A stretch of 64,000 nucleotides of DNA from Parietaria judaica (taxonomy: Eukaryota > Streptophyta > Magnoliopsida > Rosales > Urticaceae): assembly GCA_954871525.1 (NCBI GenBank), contig OX940867.1, positions 13,865,343-13,929,342 on the forward strand, read 5' to 3'. Under the pieces are notes generated by a model. That model was not told the origin of the DNA, searched no databases, and was given only the letters and a program-made list of their open reading frames with translations. How positions within the stretch are numbered: position 1 is the first letter of the stretch; every line of letters starts with the position of its first letter. Of this stretch, positions 1 to 10,968 are shown piece by piece. Position numbers and translations under genes: made by a program.

Positions 1-740
1 CTTAATTATATTTTTTTTAAGTCTCGAGACTGGTAACCGTGGGAGACTCGGATTTGCTGATTTATTATTCTTGTCAAGAAAATTAGAGAGTTACGTGGTC
101 TGAGTTGATCTATTGAAATTCAGATTGGGCACGTTTAGGTGAAATAGGCCCACAAGTGAACATTGAATTGCTCTTTCAAAACAAAAACATTAAATTGAAA
201 GTGATTGCCTTGGGCCAAGTGGTCCTTCCATTCAACACCTTATTTATAACCAGCCAAAATCCACGTCAATAATTATACGAATAACTTGACTTTTCAAAGT
301 ACGCGTCAATTGAATTTTAAAACTTGCCCATGAGTCTTAAAAATAATATAACAATCAAATTTTACAGTTATGGAACACCAAGAAATGGAATCAAAAGTTA
401 ACAATCACCATTGATCAATAGTAAGCTTCCCACATTATAAAATTTAATTCAGTCAAGGACCAAGGTGAACAACATGCACGAAGGAGAGTTAAGACCTTGA
501 TGCGATCTAGAAGACACATGCACCAACAAGCACGAAATAATCCTATACTCGTCACTGAATAAATCGCCTGAAAGAGGGACAGGGGACAGGGAGGCTCAGG
601 AGGGAAACCATTTTCAATTCTCTTTACCAAGTCTTAATTAGTTCCAGGTTCAAACTGTAATTATCGTTGTGTTATTAACCTACCATTTTATTTCCTCAAC
701 AATGTCATATCATTATCAATCCCCACATATAACTTTTTCC

Positions 741-784
<44 letters not shown>

Positions 785-1318
785 CAAGCAATATAGTACG
801 TAAATTCTCCTCAAAGTGAGACATACTGGTTGACCATGCCGAATAAGCTCGCACATTTACACCACTATATCCCCTAGAGTTATCCGACAACCGAGAACAA
901 GTGGACAAGAAGTCCCTAACCGTAACTCGGCCCAACTTAGGTCCTCAATCTCCTCTAAAGACGACCAGTTCTTCATGGGCAGGATGTTGATTTTGGATCA
1001 CCAATCATATCCATATCCACATCCATATCCATACATTACCTACTGCGCAGTCAGCAGCTTCAATCACGTCATTCGCCCGAAGCGATGATAAATCAATCTG
1101 CCCGAATCAGGTATCATACCATTATACATCATCCCGACGTGACCATAAACATAAAATATCATATCAAGCCGATGCAACCATATTTGGTTTTCACTTCGCT
1201 AGTAAGCGACATCAATTATTAATTACATTCATTTCTTTCAATGTAAACCTATATATCCGGTTCAATCATCTTTAAGACGTTGGTTTCTACGTTCATTTTA
1301 AAGTGCGAGAAAAGGTAA
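1..1318. other. Gene-free AT-rich flank
   Basis: No reading frame here resembles a protein family. The stretch is AT-rich, with a (TA)n tract at 743-781 and a short CCATAT-type repeat near 1007-1032. The longer frames are low-complexity or broken. It is probably old intergenic or transposon-derived DNA. Confidence 0.6.
743..781. repeat. (TA)n microsatellite
   Basis: An almost uninterrupted TA dinucleotide run of about 39 bp is seen directly. Its length is likely to be polymorphic. Confidence 0.9.
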
Positions 1319-1618
1319 TGTTATGTGTATTTTTTGAAGCCTAGAAAAATTAAGGCCCAAACTATAAAAAAAAAAAAAAAAAAAAACCAAAGAGGCCCAA
1401 GACAAATAAGGCCCACTAAATTGACTTTGACCCACTCCGAAAAAGTCAACCCGAGCATGTCGGAAAAGTTAATTAGGCCCAATTGAAAAAGTCAACGACT
1501 CGACCCGGAATTTAAACAAAAAAGTCAATGGCCCGACCCAAAAAGTCAACCGGTAAAGTCCAAAAAGTCAACGGGGTCTGACCCGGTAAAAGTCAAATAT
1601 GACCCGTATAAGAAATAT

Positions 1619-1844
1619 GCCTTCGGAGGGCGCAGCGTGCGCCGAAGGCTAAAATTTATGCCTTCGGGGGCGCGCGAGGCTAAAATTTATGCCTTCGTGG
1701 GTCTCCGCGTTCCCTGAAGGCTAAAATTTATGCCTTCGGGGGTCGCTGCGCGCCCCGAAAGCTAAAATTTATGCCTTCGGGGGGTGCCGCGCGCCCCGAA
1801 GGCAAAAATTTATACCTTCGGAGGGCGTTGCACGCCCCGAAGGC
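1619..1844 (+). repeat. Six tandem GC-rich hairpins (about 43-bp period)
   Basis: Units read GCCTTCGG, then a GC-rich core, then CCGAAGGC, joined by the linker TAAAATTTAT. Each unit is its own inverted repeat (GCCTTCGG pairs with CCGAAGGC). Unit 2 (about 1660-1680) is shortened and units 3 and 4 carry arm mismatches. The block ends 24 bp before the TATA box of the enclosing LTR, so it lies in U3. Confidence 0.85.
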
Positions 1845-1867
1845 ATGAAATCGAATTTCTGACCCTC

Positions 1868-1875
1868 TATAAATA
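1868..1875 (+). promoter_or_regulatory. TATA box of the solo LTR
   Basis: TATAAATA follows CTC and precedes a GC-rich stretch, which suits an LTR promoter. It lies just downstream of the hairpin cluster. Confidence 0.6.
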
Positions 1876-1999
1876 CGAGGGCATCCCCGCCACAATCGGC
1901 AAGCTTCCCCGAACCTAATAAACCTCTGTTTCTCATTTATTCAAAATTTCCGATTCAAATACTTGACTAATGTTGAGCGTCGGAGCGGGCGACAAAGGA

Positions 2000-2018
2000 C
2001 CCCCCCCCCCCCCCCCCC
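2000..2018 (+). repeat. Homopolymer of 19 C
   Basis: A run of 19 cytosines lies inside the solo LTR. Such runs are prone to length errors in reads and assemblies. Confidence 0.9.
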
Positions 2019-2175
2019 TAGAGTTCACGTTTTTTTACCTTTTGCTCTAGAACAGGAACACAGACGGGTATCAAAGAGAAGGTTTTTGGCCCATCAAGAC
2101 CGAGGATCAAGCTTCAAGCCCGATTCGACCGTCATATGGACCTCATTCAAGTTAATCGAGTTTTAGGCATTAACA

Positions 2176-4120
2176 GGTACCTTACCTTGAAATTCAAACG
2201 TTCACTTGAGACGAGTGAGTTTCCAAACGAAGAAAAACACGACAAACTTCAAACATCACTTGACTTGGAAAAGTCTTGAAGACAATTTTAGAACCATAGA
2301 TTTGGAAAAGGTCTACTACACCTCGAGGAAAACACTACATAGGCTTATAGAATCGAAATATGGGCCTAGAGAAATGCATGGATCGAAACTGATTAAAATA
2401 GATTAAGTCCACTCACTGAATGCCTAATTGAATATGATCTAAGACTGACTAAGAGTTAACTATCAAGGACATGATACAACATCGCAACAGACGATCAATC
2501 CAACAAAGAGCACATCACATCACAAAACTAAACATGTTAATCTTAAACAACATAGTGTCATATATATTAGAATAAACTATTCTACAAAACGATGATACTT
2601 TTATCATGAGGGTCCCTATTTAACGAATTTCAATTACCTTAGCTAAATGATAAAATATAAGAGCTTTAATCACACTAATATGCCAGTAATTTTAGACTTG
2701 ATTTATCGATTAAGCTAAAGCTCGCTATCAAGTCGTACGATAAATCAAACAAAAGCATCACCTATTAAGCTTAGCAAAACTATTTTAAGAAAAACATCTA
2801 TTGGAAAATAATCAGTACATTCACTAATATCTTATCACATAAAAGGAATTTCAAAGAGCAACTAAGGTGTAATTATTTTACTCAAATTCATCTGATAATG
2901 AAAATAACTCGCCAATTCGCATAATATGAAATTAATACGTGTGTGGGGCTCACTTATAACAAACTTCAATAACAATCCACATGCAAATAATAATTTTTCT
3001 TGAAGATAAAACTATAACAGAACAAGTATATATATATATATATAATGATGCGGGCATAACCCTCGGATGTTCCGAGAGGCGCTTGAAAGGACGATCCGGG
3101 AAAATTAGAAGGCAAGCTAGGAAGAGGCATTCCGAGAAAAAGAGACGCACCCACACCCGCAAAGTCCAAGATGTGTGCCCGAAAGGACATTCGGAGAAAG
3201 GGCTACCGCGAGGATCCCAACTTTGACCGGTCGTATCTTTTGACTTGAGTGTTCGATTTGCGTGTTCTTTGTACCGAATAGAAGTTTTGGATGTTGGCAA
3301 CGAAATGAAAGGGGAATTCTTGCCCAGATTGGAACTCCCGAGGCCGAAAAATATGACATCGTATTTTTAGCGAATTTTTATAATTTTTCTTTTTATTTAA
3401 CATTTTTTTTTCTAATTGTTGTCTTTTTGTTGTCAATTCGTTGTAAGAAAACTACATGTCGTTCTCTATTAGGGTTCTCTTGGTGCATCAACGTGCATCA
3501 ACCTCCTTTTTGTAAAGGAGGTTAATGAAAGGAAATTTTTTTTTGAAACTTTGTGTTTCTCTCCAAAAATTTGAGAGCCTCGTGAGCGAGGGTCGAGTTT
3601 GATGCCTGAGAACCAGTATTTGTGCGCAAATCAAACGCGATTAGATGCCCGGAGTCTGGCATTAATGGGAGAATTAATAGGCGAAGGAAGGTTATTCGAT
3701 CGGGTATTCCTGCGAAGATCGGTCTCCGACTACACCTACATCATATAACAATTAGATATGTATTTTAACTAGATGACTATATAAGATTATATAAAAATTA
3801 ATTGATGTAATCCAGTAGATAACTATATAAGATTATCATTAAACATGAACTATTCATTTAAAAGGCAGATGACCAAGATCTTGTGCAAGCAGGATTAACA
3901 TCTGAATAGAGGGCATATATCGAATATGTCCAACATATCGATCTAAACAGTCAACCCGACCCCAGGTGTGAAAAAGTCAACATGAGAATGATCCAAAAAA
4001 GTTTAACCAAGACTGGCCCAAAAAATTCAACCCTAGCCTGATCTGAAAAGTCAACCCGAGTCTGGTCTGAAAAATCACGCATCCCAATTAGATTAAAATT
4101 TTATTTTTATTGCAATAGAA
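2176..4120. other. Gene-free region with degenerate transposon debris
   Basis: No protein family is recognisable. There is a short (TA)n at 3028-3043. A GC-richer patch (3050-3230) and a block with degenerate GTCAACCCGA words (3945-4070) resemble the U3 of the solo LTR at 1319-2175, suggesting another decayed LTR. No boundaries could be fixed. Confidence 0.5.
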
Positions 4121-4129
4121 TACAAAGTG

Positions 4130-4225
4130 AATTTGGTGTGGTGGTAAAGGCTTATTGATATTTTGGAGGAGGGCATGTGCTCGAATCCCTGCAGCACGGA
4201 ATCCAACTTTTGGAACGTACCCTGC
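4130..4225 (+). mobile_element. SINE-like tRNA-derived segment
   Basis: An A-box-like TGGTGTGGTGG (4134-4144) is followed 32 bp later by a B-box-like GTGCTCGAATCCC (4177-4189). That spacing is typical of an internal RNA polymerase III promoter. No clear poly-A tail or target duplication was found, so the 3' end is uncertain. A decayed tRNA pseudogene is the alternative. Confidence 0.45.
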
Positions 4226-4951
4226 TATTAATAGATTTGGACTCACGCATCCCACTTGGCTTAAAGTTGGAGACTTATGCCGCGATTATCCCTATATATA
4301 TTTATAGCACAATATCCGGGTACACCCGACTAGTAACTATGAAGCCGTGACATTATCCGTTCAAAGAGAATCCGACATGAGATATACAAGATTTTAAAGT
4401 GTCGCCTTTACCGTTAGATCATAGAGACTTTGTAGTTATTCAGAAAAGAAAGGAGACTAGATTTTGTTGGAATTTTGGTATTTTCTCGATTGATTCCCGG
4501 TTATATGGGCTTTACAAAACCAATATGCCTATTCTTTCCCCGTCCCGTTTCGAAATGACCTTTTCTTTTGAAGGATCGTGAACTCGGCCGGGACCAGACC
4601 AACACCTGCTGACAGGTTTTTGAAAATATTCTCTATAAATTTGTTAAGTAAAGGTAAAAATACTAATTATTGATATGAATTAAAAATTGTTTTTAAAAAG
4701 CAACTCAAAATGAATACACTCACATGAAATAATGAAACATACTTTTTTTTAGGGAAATAATGAAAACATACTTCAACCTTCAAATAAGACATTTAGGAAG
4801 GATAAATAAAACTCTAAAGGCTTAAATTATTTTAAAATACTAACAATGTCGCTTCTCTTAACAGATAAAATCACAGATTGAAGCTTTAATCTGTTGAAGT
4901 AGACCAGCCATTGCAAAGATAATTAAGAAACTACAAGCTGTGAGAAAAAGA

Positions 4952-4997
<46 letters not shown>

Positions 4998-5304
4998 CGA
5001 ACGAAAAACAGATTTAGAATTTATTTTTTGGTTCCTCAATCTCTTGCAATTTGTTGAAGTTCAAGACTTCATTGAAGCTTGAAGAAAGAAGAGATACAAA
5101 ATATCTCAAAGATTTGTATTAAAATGATAATTCTTACAAACTGTGATATTTATAATAACATTAAAGCTTAAAATTACAACCATACGTACCCAGTGCCCAC
5201 TCTAATCCTATACATAAAAGAATTTAATCTGAACTAAAATTACATTGTTATATTTAAACACAATCAAACGAAAAATCTGTCCGGAAACAAACCCTACAAC
5301 ACGA
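4226..5304. other. Intergenic DNA with (TA)n and the DUF247 3' flank
   Basis: No gene is seen from 4226 to about 5160; a (TA)n tract lies at 4957-4996. From about 5160 to 5304 the sequence resembles the flank 15400-15557 next to the second DUF247 copy (shared words such as TTATATTTAAACA and CACAATCAAACGAAAAATCTG). It is therefore the duplicated 3' untranslated flank of that gene. Confidence 0.6.
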
Positions 5305-6213
5305 TCACTTAATTATGGTGAACAAGGTCTGCAAGAAGGCTAAGGCGAGAAGCAGCACTGCGGCGACGACGGAAATGAACATCCACGGGTGGCGGAAATA
5401 TTCGTGCATGAGCACCATGCGCCACCGGGGCCAACTTCGCCCGCAATACTTGCTGACTTACTGGGTCAGCTGATGGTAGTAATTCTCCTTGACACAGGTG
5501 TCGTCGTAGAGGTTGTTGAAGAATTTGGTGGCGTCGTCGATGTTCAGCCTGTTTTTGATGACGCCCCGATTCGTTAGTATCTCCATGTCCGCTCCCGTGT
5601 TGATGAGGTTGTCCATAAATACGGCGTAGGAGGTGATGATGGGTGCGTAGCCCGGGCAGCACTGCTCCAAGCAGATGAGGTTGTGCAGCACCCTCTCCGT
5701 CGTCTCTTCGATCAACAGCTGCTGGATCTTCAGAACGCCTTCTTTTAGAATCTCGACGTCCAAAATGCTCAACGACGAGCCACAACGGAATTCGATCCCC
5801 GCCTCTCTCAATCTCGTGGCTGGTGGAATGGGTTGCCATTCATGTCCATTATTCCCGTGCACTCTGGAATTCTTTACCAAAAAGTTCCTCAACAGGTCCA
5901 GAAAGGCTTGCTTCCCTGTAGGCTCCGGATGAGGTCTTCCGGTTTTACGTCCGGTCGATTTTCTAGCAATAAGTTGCGGAAGAAACTAATCACCAGTAAA
6001 GCTAGGGGCCGTTCGTTGTTATCTGTTTTGGTCATCTCGAAGAGAGGCTCAAGAACTATCCATGGGATCAGGTTCTCCGGCACTATCAGGTCATGGTAGA
6101 GATACTGGAGCATACAAGACATGGCTTCAGACACGAGATTTCTGTTGAAATACTTTTGGAAGAGCTCGATGAGGAAGCAGCAATCGTAACCCAGTACCTG
6201 CACGAACTCACGA
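5305..6213 (-). pseudogene. DUF247 family protein, 5'-truncated pseudogene (copy 1)
   Basis: The reading corresponds to the C-terminal two thirds of a DUF247 (UPF0481-type) plant membrane protein. It matches copy 2 at 15558-16855 closely: CCFLIELFQKYF, PWIVLEPLFEMTK, GIEFR.GSSLSILDVE, DNLINTGADMEIL, FFNNLYDD and the hydrophobic C-terminal helix before the stop at 5305-5307. Homology to copy 2 ends abruptly near 6213, so about the first 150 codons are missing. The frame changes at about 5895-5950, as in copy 2, and an in-frame TAA interrupts it at 5458-5460. The break at 6213 is about 107 bp from the copia insertion at 6325, and no N-terminal half appears beyond that element, so truncation and insertion were separate events. 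The biochemical role of DUF247 proteins is mostly unknown; members map to grass self-incompatibility loci. Confidence 0.85.
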
Positions 6214-6324
6214 GAATCTCAAGTAGATTACATGGCTTCACGAGATTAAAGAGATTGTAAAATCCAATTTTTTGAGATTTTATCATTTTTTTTCTTGAAA
6301 AATACACATATTTGTTATTGTTAG

Positions 6325-6434
6325 TGTAGTTTTTAGGGTTTTCAATGTTATGTTTCTCATTGATTGGCAAAAGGCTTATATACAACCTAATAGTGAACAG
6401 TAATAAACTCATCTAATTACAATTATTCACAACA
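6325..6434 (-). repeat. 3' LTR of Copia-1
   Basis: This 110-bp copy, TGTAG...CAACA, lies at the low-coordinate end and is the 3' LTR because the element runs on the minus strand. A TATATAAGCC promoter motif is readable on the minus strand near 6374-6383. Preceded by GTTAG. Confidence 0.92.
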
Positions 6435-6443
6435 CTCCCACTC
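6435..6443 (-). promoter_or_regulatory. Polypurine tract of Copia-1
   Basis: On the minus strand the bases next to the 3' LTR read GAGTGGGAG, the usual copia-type plus-strand primer. The RNase H stop codon (6442-6444) overlaps its start. Confidence 0.75.
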
Positions 6444-8143
6444 AAGATGGGCAAAAGATATCGATCAAGCCCATCTTGTCACATAATCTCAATTGGTCAA
6501 TAGGGCTCAATCCCTTGGTGAGGCAATCTGCTATTTGCTCTCGTGTACCAATGTGGCTCAGCTTCAGTTCTCCGCTATCGAGGTTATGTCTGACGAAGAA
6601 CCAGTCAATCTCGATGTGCTTGGTTCTGTCGTGCTGCACCGGGTTGTTGGCAATGCTAATCGCCACTTGATTGTCGCACCATAACTTCATTTGGGCACCT
6701 TGGTCCATCTTCAGCTCCTTGAGTAGACTCTTCAACCATAACAACTCCGTGACACTGGAGGCCATCACTCGATATTCCGCCTCCGCTGTAGACCTTGCTA
6801 CGACTGACTGCTTCTTGCTCTTCCAAGACACCAAGTTGCCACTGACAAACATACAGTTGCCCGGAGGTAGACTTCCTATCGTCATCACAACTAGCCCAAT
6901 CGGCATCACAATAACCCTCCACCTCAAGATGGTTGTTCTTCTCGAAGAGCAACCCTTTTCCTAGAGCTCTCTTTAAGTATCGGAGAATCCGATATACTGC
7001 AGTCATATGTCCATCTCTCGGAACATGCATGTAGCGGCTCACCACGCTCACAACAAATGATATATCCGGACGAGTATGAAACAAGTAAATCAACCGGCCC
7101 ACCAGCCTCTGGTATCTCTCACTATCAACCGGCTTCCCCGACTCGGCACTCAACTTGGTCTTTTGATCAATCGGAAACGTTGCGGGCTTGCATCCTAGCA
7201 TATCGGTTTCTGTAAGGAGATCTAAGGCATACTTCCTCTGGTTTAGGACTATTCCTTTTGCTCCTCGAAGCACCTCAATCCCCAAGAAGTATTTCAGTCC
7301 CCCTAGATCCTTCACTTCAAACTGCCTCCCGAGTCTCTCCTTCAACCGAGTGATTTCTCCCTCATCATCGCCCTTGTTGATTATATCGTCCACATACACC
7401 GCGAGTATAGTAGTCCGATCTCCTCGCCGCTGATGGAAGATCGTGTGGTCAGCGTTAATCTGCTCGTATCCAATGTCTATCATAGCCTTTCTGAATCGAT
7501 CAAACCAGGCTCTCGGAGATTGCTTCAAACCATACAACGACTTCTTTAGCCTGACCACCTTCCCTGTCATCTTCTCAGTATCAAATCCCGGCGGTATCTT
7601 CATGTACACTTCCTCCATCAAGTCTCCGTGAAGAAATGCATTCTTCACATTGAGTTGGTGCAGCTTCCATCCACGATTGGCTGCCACCGATACAAGAGTC
7701 CTCACCGTACTCATCTTCGCCACCGGTGCGAATGTCTCGTCGTAGTCGATGCCGTACGTCTGAATATACCACTTCGAAACTAACCGTGCCTTGTAGCGCT
7801 CAATGCACCCTTCCGGGTTTTGCTTGACTGTGAATACCCATCTACATCCCATAGCCTTCTTCCGTGCTGGAAGCGAGACAAGATCCCACGTCTTGTTCTT
7901 TTCCAAGGCACCGAGTTCTTCATTCATCGCATCTTTCCACTTCGGATCCGCCATCGCTTGCTGCCATGTTTTGGGAATAGTGACCGCATCTAGTGACGTG
8001 AACATTGCCCGAGCTTCATCCCCGAAGTCCTCATACGAGACATAATCTCCAATGTCGTAGCCGTATCTGTTCGGAGTGCGTCCTGTATTACTTCGCAAAC
8101 TCCTTCGCAAAGTGGCTTCCACTGGTGTCGGTGGCTCGGGCAT
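6442..8143 (-). pseudogene. pol: Copia-1 reverse transcriptase and RNase H (pol 3' part)
   Basis: This is the C-terminal half of the polyprotein, which copies element RNA into DNA. The reverse transcriptase has WVFTVKQNPEG, NAFLHGDL, SLYGLKQSPRAWFDRF and the catalytic AVYVDD box. The motif A aspartate is replaced by Asn (QLNVKNAF where the family has LDVKNAF). RNase H follows with DADWASCDDDRKSTSG, AEAEYRVMASS, LWCDN and ERTK-type words such as QHDRTKHIEI. A frameshift at about 6860 separates the first RNase H motif from the rest. The region would end at 6442. It is non-functional as read. Confidence 0.88.
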
Positions 8144-8477
8144 TGCCTGATCCCGTTACCTCCTCCTCGTATACACCCTCAGCTCCCCCTGAGCTGGACC
8201 ATCTCTCTCCGCGTTCCTATCTGTTGGTTTCTCATACACCACAACTCTATCCCCGAGAGCACTCAGCTCTCCCTGAGCTTGATCTTTGTCCCTGTCACTC
8301 ACTTGAGTCTCCTTCTCACTCTCTGACCCTGAGCTCGAATCATACGAAACTGGACGTCTCACCACAGTCACCGTAGATGGTCTGGAACTAGAGCTACTGC
8401 CACTATTCTCCCCCTCTCGCGTATCATGCGAGTCTCCAAAGGAAAAAGAAACAGGCACGTTATAGTAGGACTCATGC

Positions 8478-9300
8478 TCACGGAAGGTCACATCCGTGCT
8501 CACAAGCTGTCGCTTCTCGACAGGGCTCCAACATACATACCCTTTTCTGAGTAGGAGAGTATCCTACAAAGATACACTTCACGGCTCTATGATCCAACTC
8601 CCCGACTGTTGGCCTTTTGTCCTTGACAAAGCACACACATCCAAAAAATTTGTTCGGAACAAGTCCTTCGGTGCCTAGTCCCAACATCTCCATTGGTGTT
8701 CTTCCATTTAACACCCTCGTCGACATCTTGTTCACTAGGTACGACGCTGTCATAACAGCTTCCCCCCACAAGTACTTTGGAACGCTCTTCTCGATCATCA
8801 TACACTGAGCTATTTCAAGAAGATGTCGGTTCTTCCGTTCTGCAACTCCATTCTGTTATGAGGTATACAGGCACGTAGTCTGATGATCGATCCCGTATAG
8901 GGATAGATATTCTCTGAAGGCCTTATTGATGTACTCCGTCCCATTATCTGACCTCAGTGTATTGACCACAGAATGATATCGAGATACTAGAACCTTCAAC
9001 ACGGCACCGTAACGAGTCTGAAACCTTTTGTGATAGTCTTTGAAACATGTAAGCACTTCACTCTTGTTTTTCATCAGATATAACCAAGTAACACGAGTAT
9101 GACAATCAATAAACGTCAAAAAATAACGATACCCATGTATTGAAGTCGTGGGACATGATCCCCACACATCTGAATGAATCAAATAAAAAGGGTGAAGGCT
9201 TCTTCTGCCCGAGCTAACATAAGAGCTCCGGGTATGTTTTCCAAATTCACACTAATCACATACAAGTTTCTGTTTATCAGACTTTTTTATAAAATAACGG
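8478..9300 (-). pseudogene. pol: Copia-1 integrase (broken)
   Basis: Integrase core reading: IHSDVWGS with the first Asp, LRSDNGTEY with the second Asp and QNGVAERKN with the catalytic Glu. A TAA stop lies immediately before QNGVAERKN (about 8857), where the family normally has a Pro-Gln codon pair. Downstream are the typical YLWGEAVMTASYLVNK and GCVCFV words. Several further frame changes occur around 9180-9290. Integrase would insert the cDNA; this copy is inactive. Confidence 0.85.
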
Positions 9301-9990
9301 ATATAACATCTTAAAGGTTCCAAAAGATGGGTGTCCCATGCGTTGGTGATGCATCATCAACTCGCCAACCGCACGTGCGCTGGACATCTTCGTGTCTTCC
9401 TTCTCTACCATGGACGTCAACGCCACATCCATACCTTCTCGGTCCATGTACCACAGCCCATTACACCAAGTTCCAGTTCCAAGTACCCGACCGGTTCCCT
9501 TCTCCTGAAACACCACCTTAGGAATATCAAACTTTACTCTACAGTTTAATCAGATAATAGCGGCACTTATGGACAAAAAGTTCACTGGAAATGACGGAGC
9601 ATGTAGCACATCTGTCAAGGTCATACGATCCGTAAACCCAACTATACCCTTTCCAACAACAGGTTGGAATATGTCATCGACAGTTTGTATCTTCTCAGGG
9701 ACTGCAAGTTGGGTATATTTAGTGAACTCACTCGCAGTGCCAGTCACATGCTGAGTAGCGCCCGAATCGACTATCCAATCTTTCCTCTGTGTAATCCGAC
9801 TGGAAGAGAGAGCCTTACTGGTATATGAGTCAGTGAACGTCGCAGCATTAGCCGTAGAGGAAGAAACCCCTTCAGGCATGGGCTTCATGCCTGCTTGCTT
9901 CACCAGCCTATCGTTCTTGAACATCTCGAGAACCTCTTTCTTGGTGAAGATCGGCTCAGTGTCTTCCTTTTCATCGTCTCCAGCCGTCAA
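9280..9990 (-). pseudogene. pol: Copia-1 protease and GAG-pre-integrase region
   Basis: An aspartic protease active site WIVDSGATQHVTG is readable at about 9740-9780 on the minus strand, followed by the copia-typical LHAPSFPVNFLS. After a stop at about 9550 the frame resumes with a GAG-pre-integrase zone, GRVLGTG...HHQRMGHPSF, supplying the His residues of the integrase zinc-binding site. The protease would process the polyprotein. Confidence 0.82.
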
Positions 9991-10968
9991 GTGTGCACGA
10001 TGACTACCATTGTAACCACCTCTACGACCACCATGGCCACGGCCTCCAAACTTTCCACGCCCGCGGACACTAGACTGTCCTCGATTGACGTACTCCCTCT
10101 CCTTCGGTGCCTTTGGACATGCCTCCCTCAGGTGGCCAGTCGCACCACAGTTGTAACACTGCCGAGTTTCTTTATGGTCTCTACTGTCGCTTGCTCAACC
10201 AGTCAGTGCAGACCTCGTGGCCGGAGCATCTTTGACCTCGGCATGTACTCTCATTATGGTCCCTTCCTCGACCATCGCCGCAATTGTCTCGTCCAATGAC
10301 GGAATTTCCTTAGTCGATAGAAGTATTGACCTCCTCAATGTGAAGGTTGGGTTCAACTACTCTAGGAATCTCATCGTTCTGATCTCCGCAATTTCTCGAC
10401 TCCTTGTGCACTTGCGAGAATCACAATTCCCGTGCGCGGAGAAATAATCACATTGAGCCCACAACCTTTTCACCTCTTTCGCATACTCCCCGATTGACTT
10501 GTCTCCCTGTACTACTAGCCCGATGTATTGTAGGATCTGGAACACTCTCATCTTGTTCTTTGTGCCGGCGTAGGATTTTCTCAATTTTTCCCAGACATCT
10601 CTAACGGTTGGGAGCATTTGAACTTCACTGACAATCTCCCGAGTCGTCGAAGTAAGAAGCCATGTATATACCGCTCTGTGAGTGGCCTTCCATTCCTTCC
10701 AATTCAGAGCACTTTCATCGGGCTTTTCTTCTTCTCTTGTAATGAAGCACTCGAGGTTCCTTGCCTCTAAAGCTCTCTCTACTCGGAGGGACCAATCCAA
10801 GTAACGGTTCGGCCCATCGAGCTTCAAATCTATCGATTAAAGATCGAGTTTCATCACCTGTTCTCTCTTCAGAAAACCCGACATTCCAGTACCTTTCCAA
10901 ACTTTGAAGAACTCAACCAATTCTCCAAGTTCTGTCTCTGTCATCCCTTTTAAATCGGCCGCCGACAT
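9991..10968 (-). pseudogene. gag: Copia-1 gag
   Basis: Nucleocapsid/capsid protein of the UBN2 gag family. The probable start ATG is at 10966-10968 (MSAADLKGMTETELG); a stop near 10835 is followed by the main domain with NRYLDWSLRVERAL, YTWLLTSTTREIVSEV and WEKLRKSYAGTKNKMRV. A CCHC zinc knuckle (CYNCGATGHLREAC, C-X2-C-X4-H-X4-C) lies at about 10115-10158. At least one stop and one frameshift break it. Confidence 0.82.

Larger units (their letters stand above)
1319..2175 (+). mobile_element. Solo LTR (857 bp), probably gypsy Tat-like
   Basis: The segment begins TGTTA and ends TAACA, a perfect 5-bp terminal inverted repeat of TG...CA type. It is flanked by GGTAA (1314-1318) and GGTAC (2176-2180), a 5-bp target duplication with one mismatch. 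Inside it has a U3-like zone with repeated GTCAAC/CCCG words (about 1430-1600), a hairpin cluster, a TATA box at 1868-1875 and a GC-rich downstream zone with the word GAGCGTCGGAG (1976-1986), which is common in LTRs of plant Tat/Ogre-type gypsy elements. No internal domain follows on either side, so it looks like the recombined remnant of a full element. The lineage is an inference. Confidence 0.6.

Noticed and set aside
5389..6099. Plus-strand open frames of up to 88 codons over DUF247 copy 1
   Set aside because: They are antisense shadows of the DUF247 reading on the minus strand.
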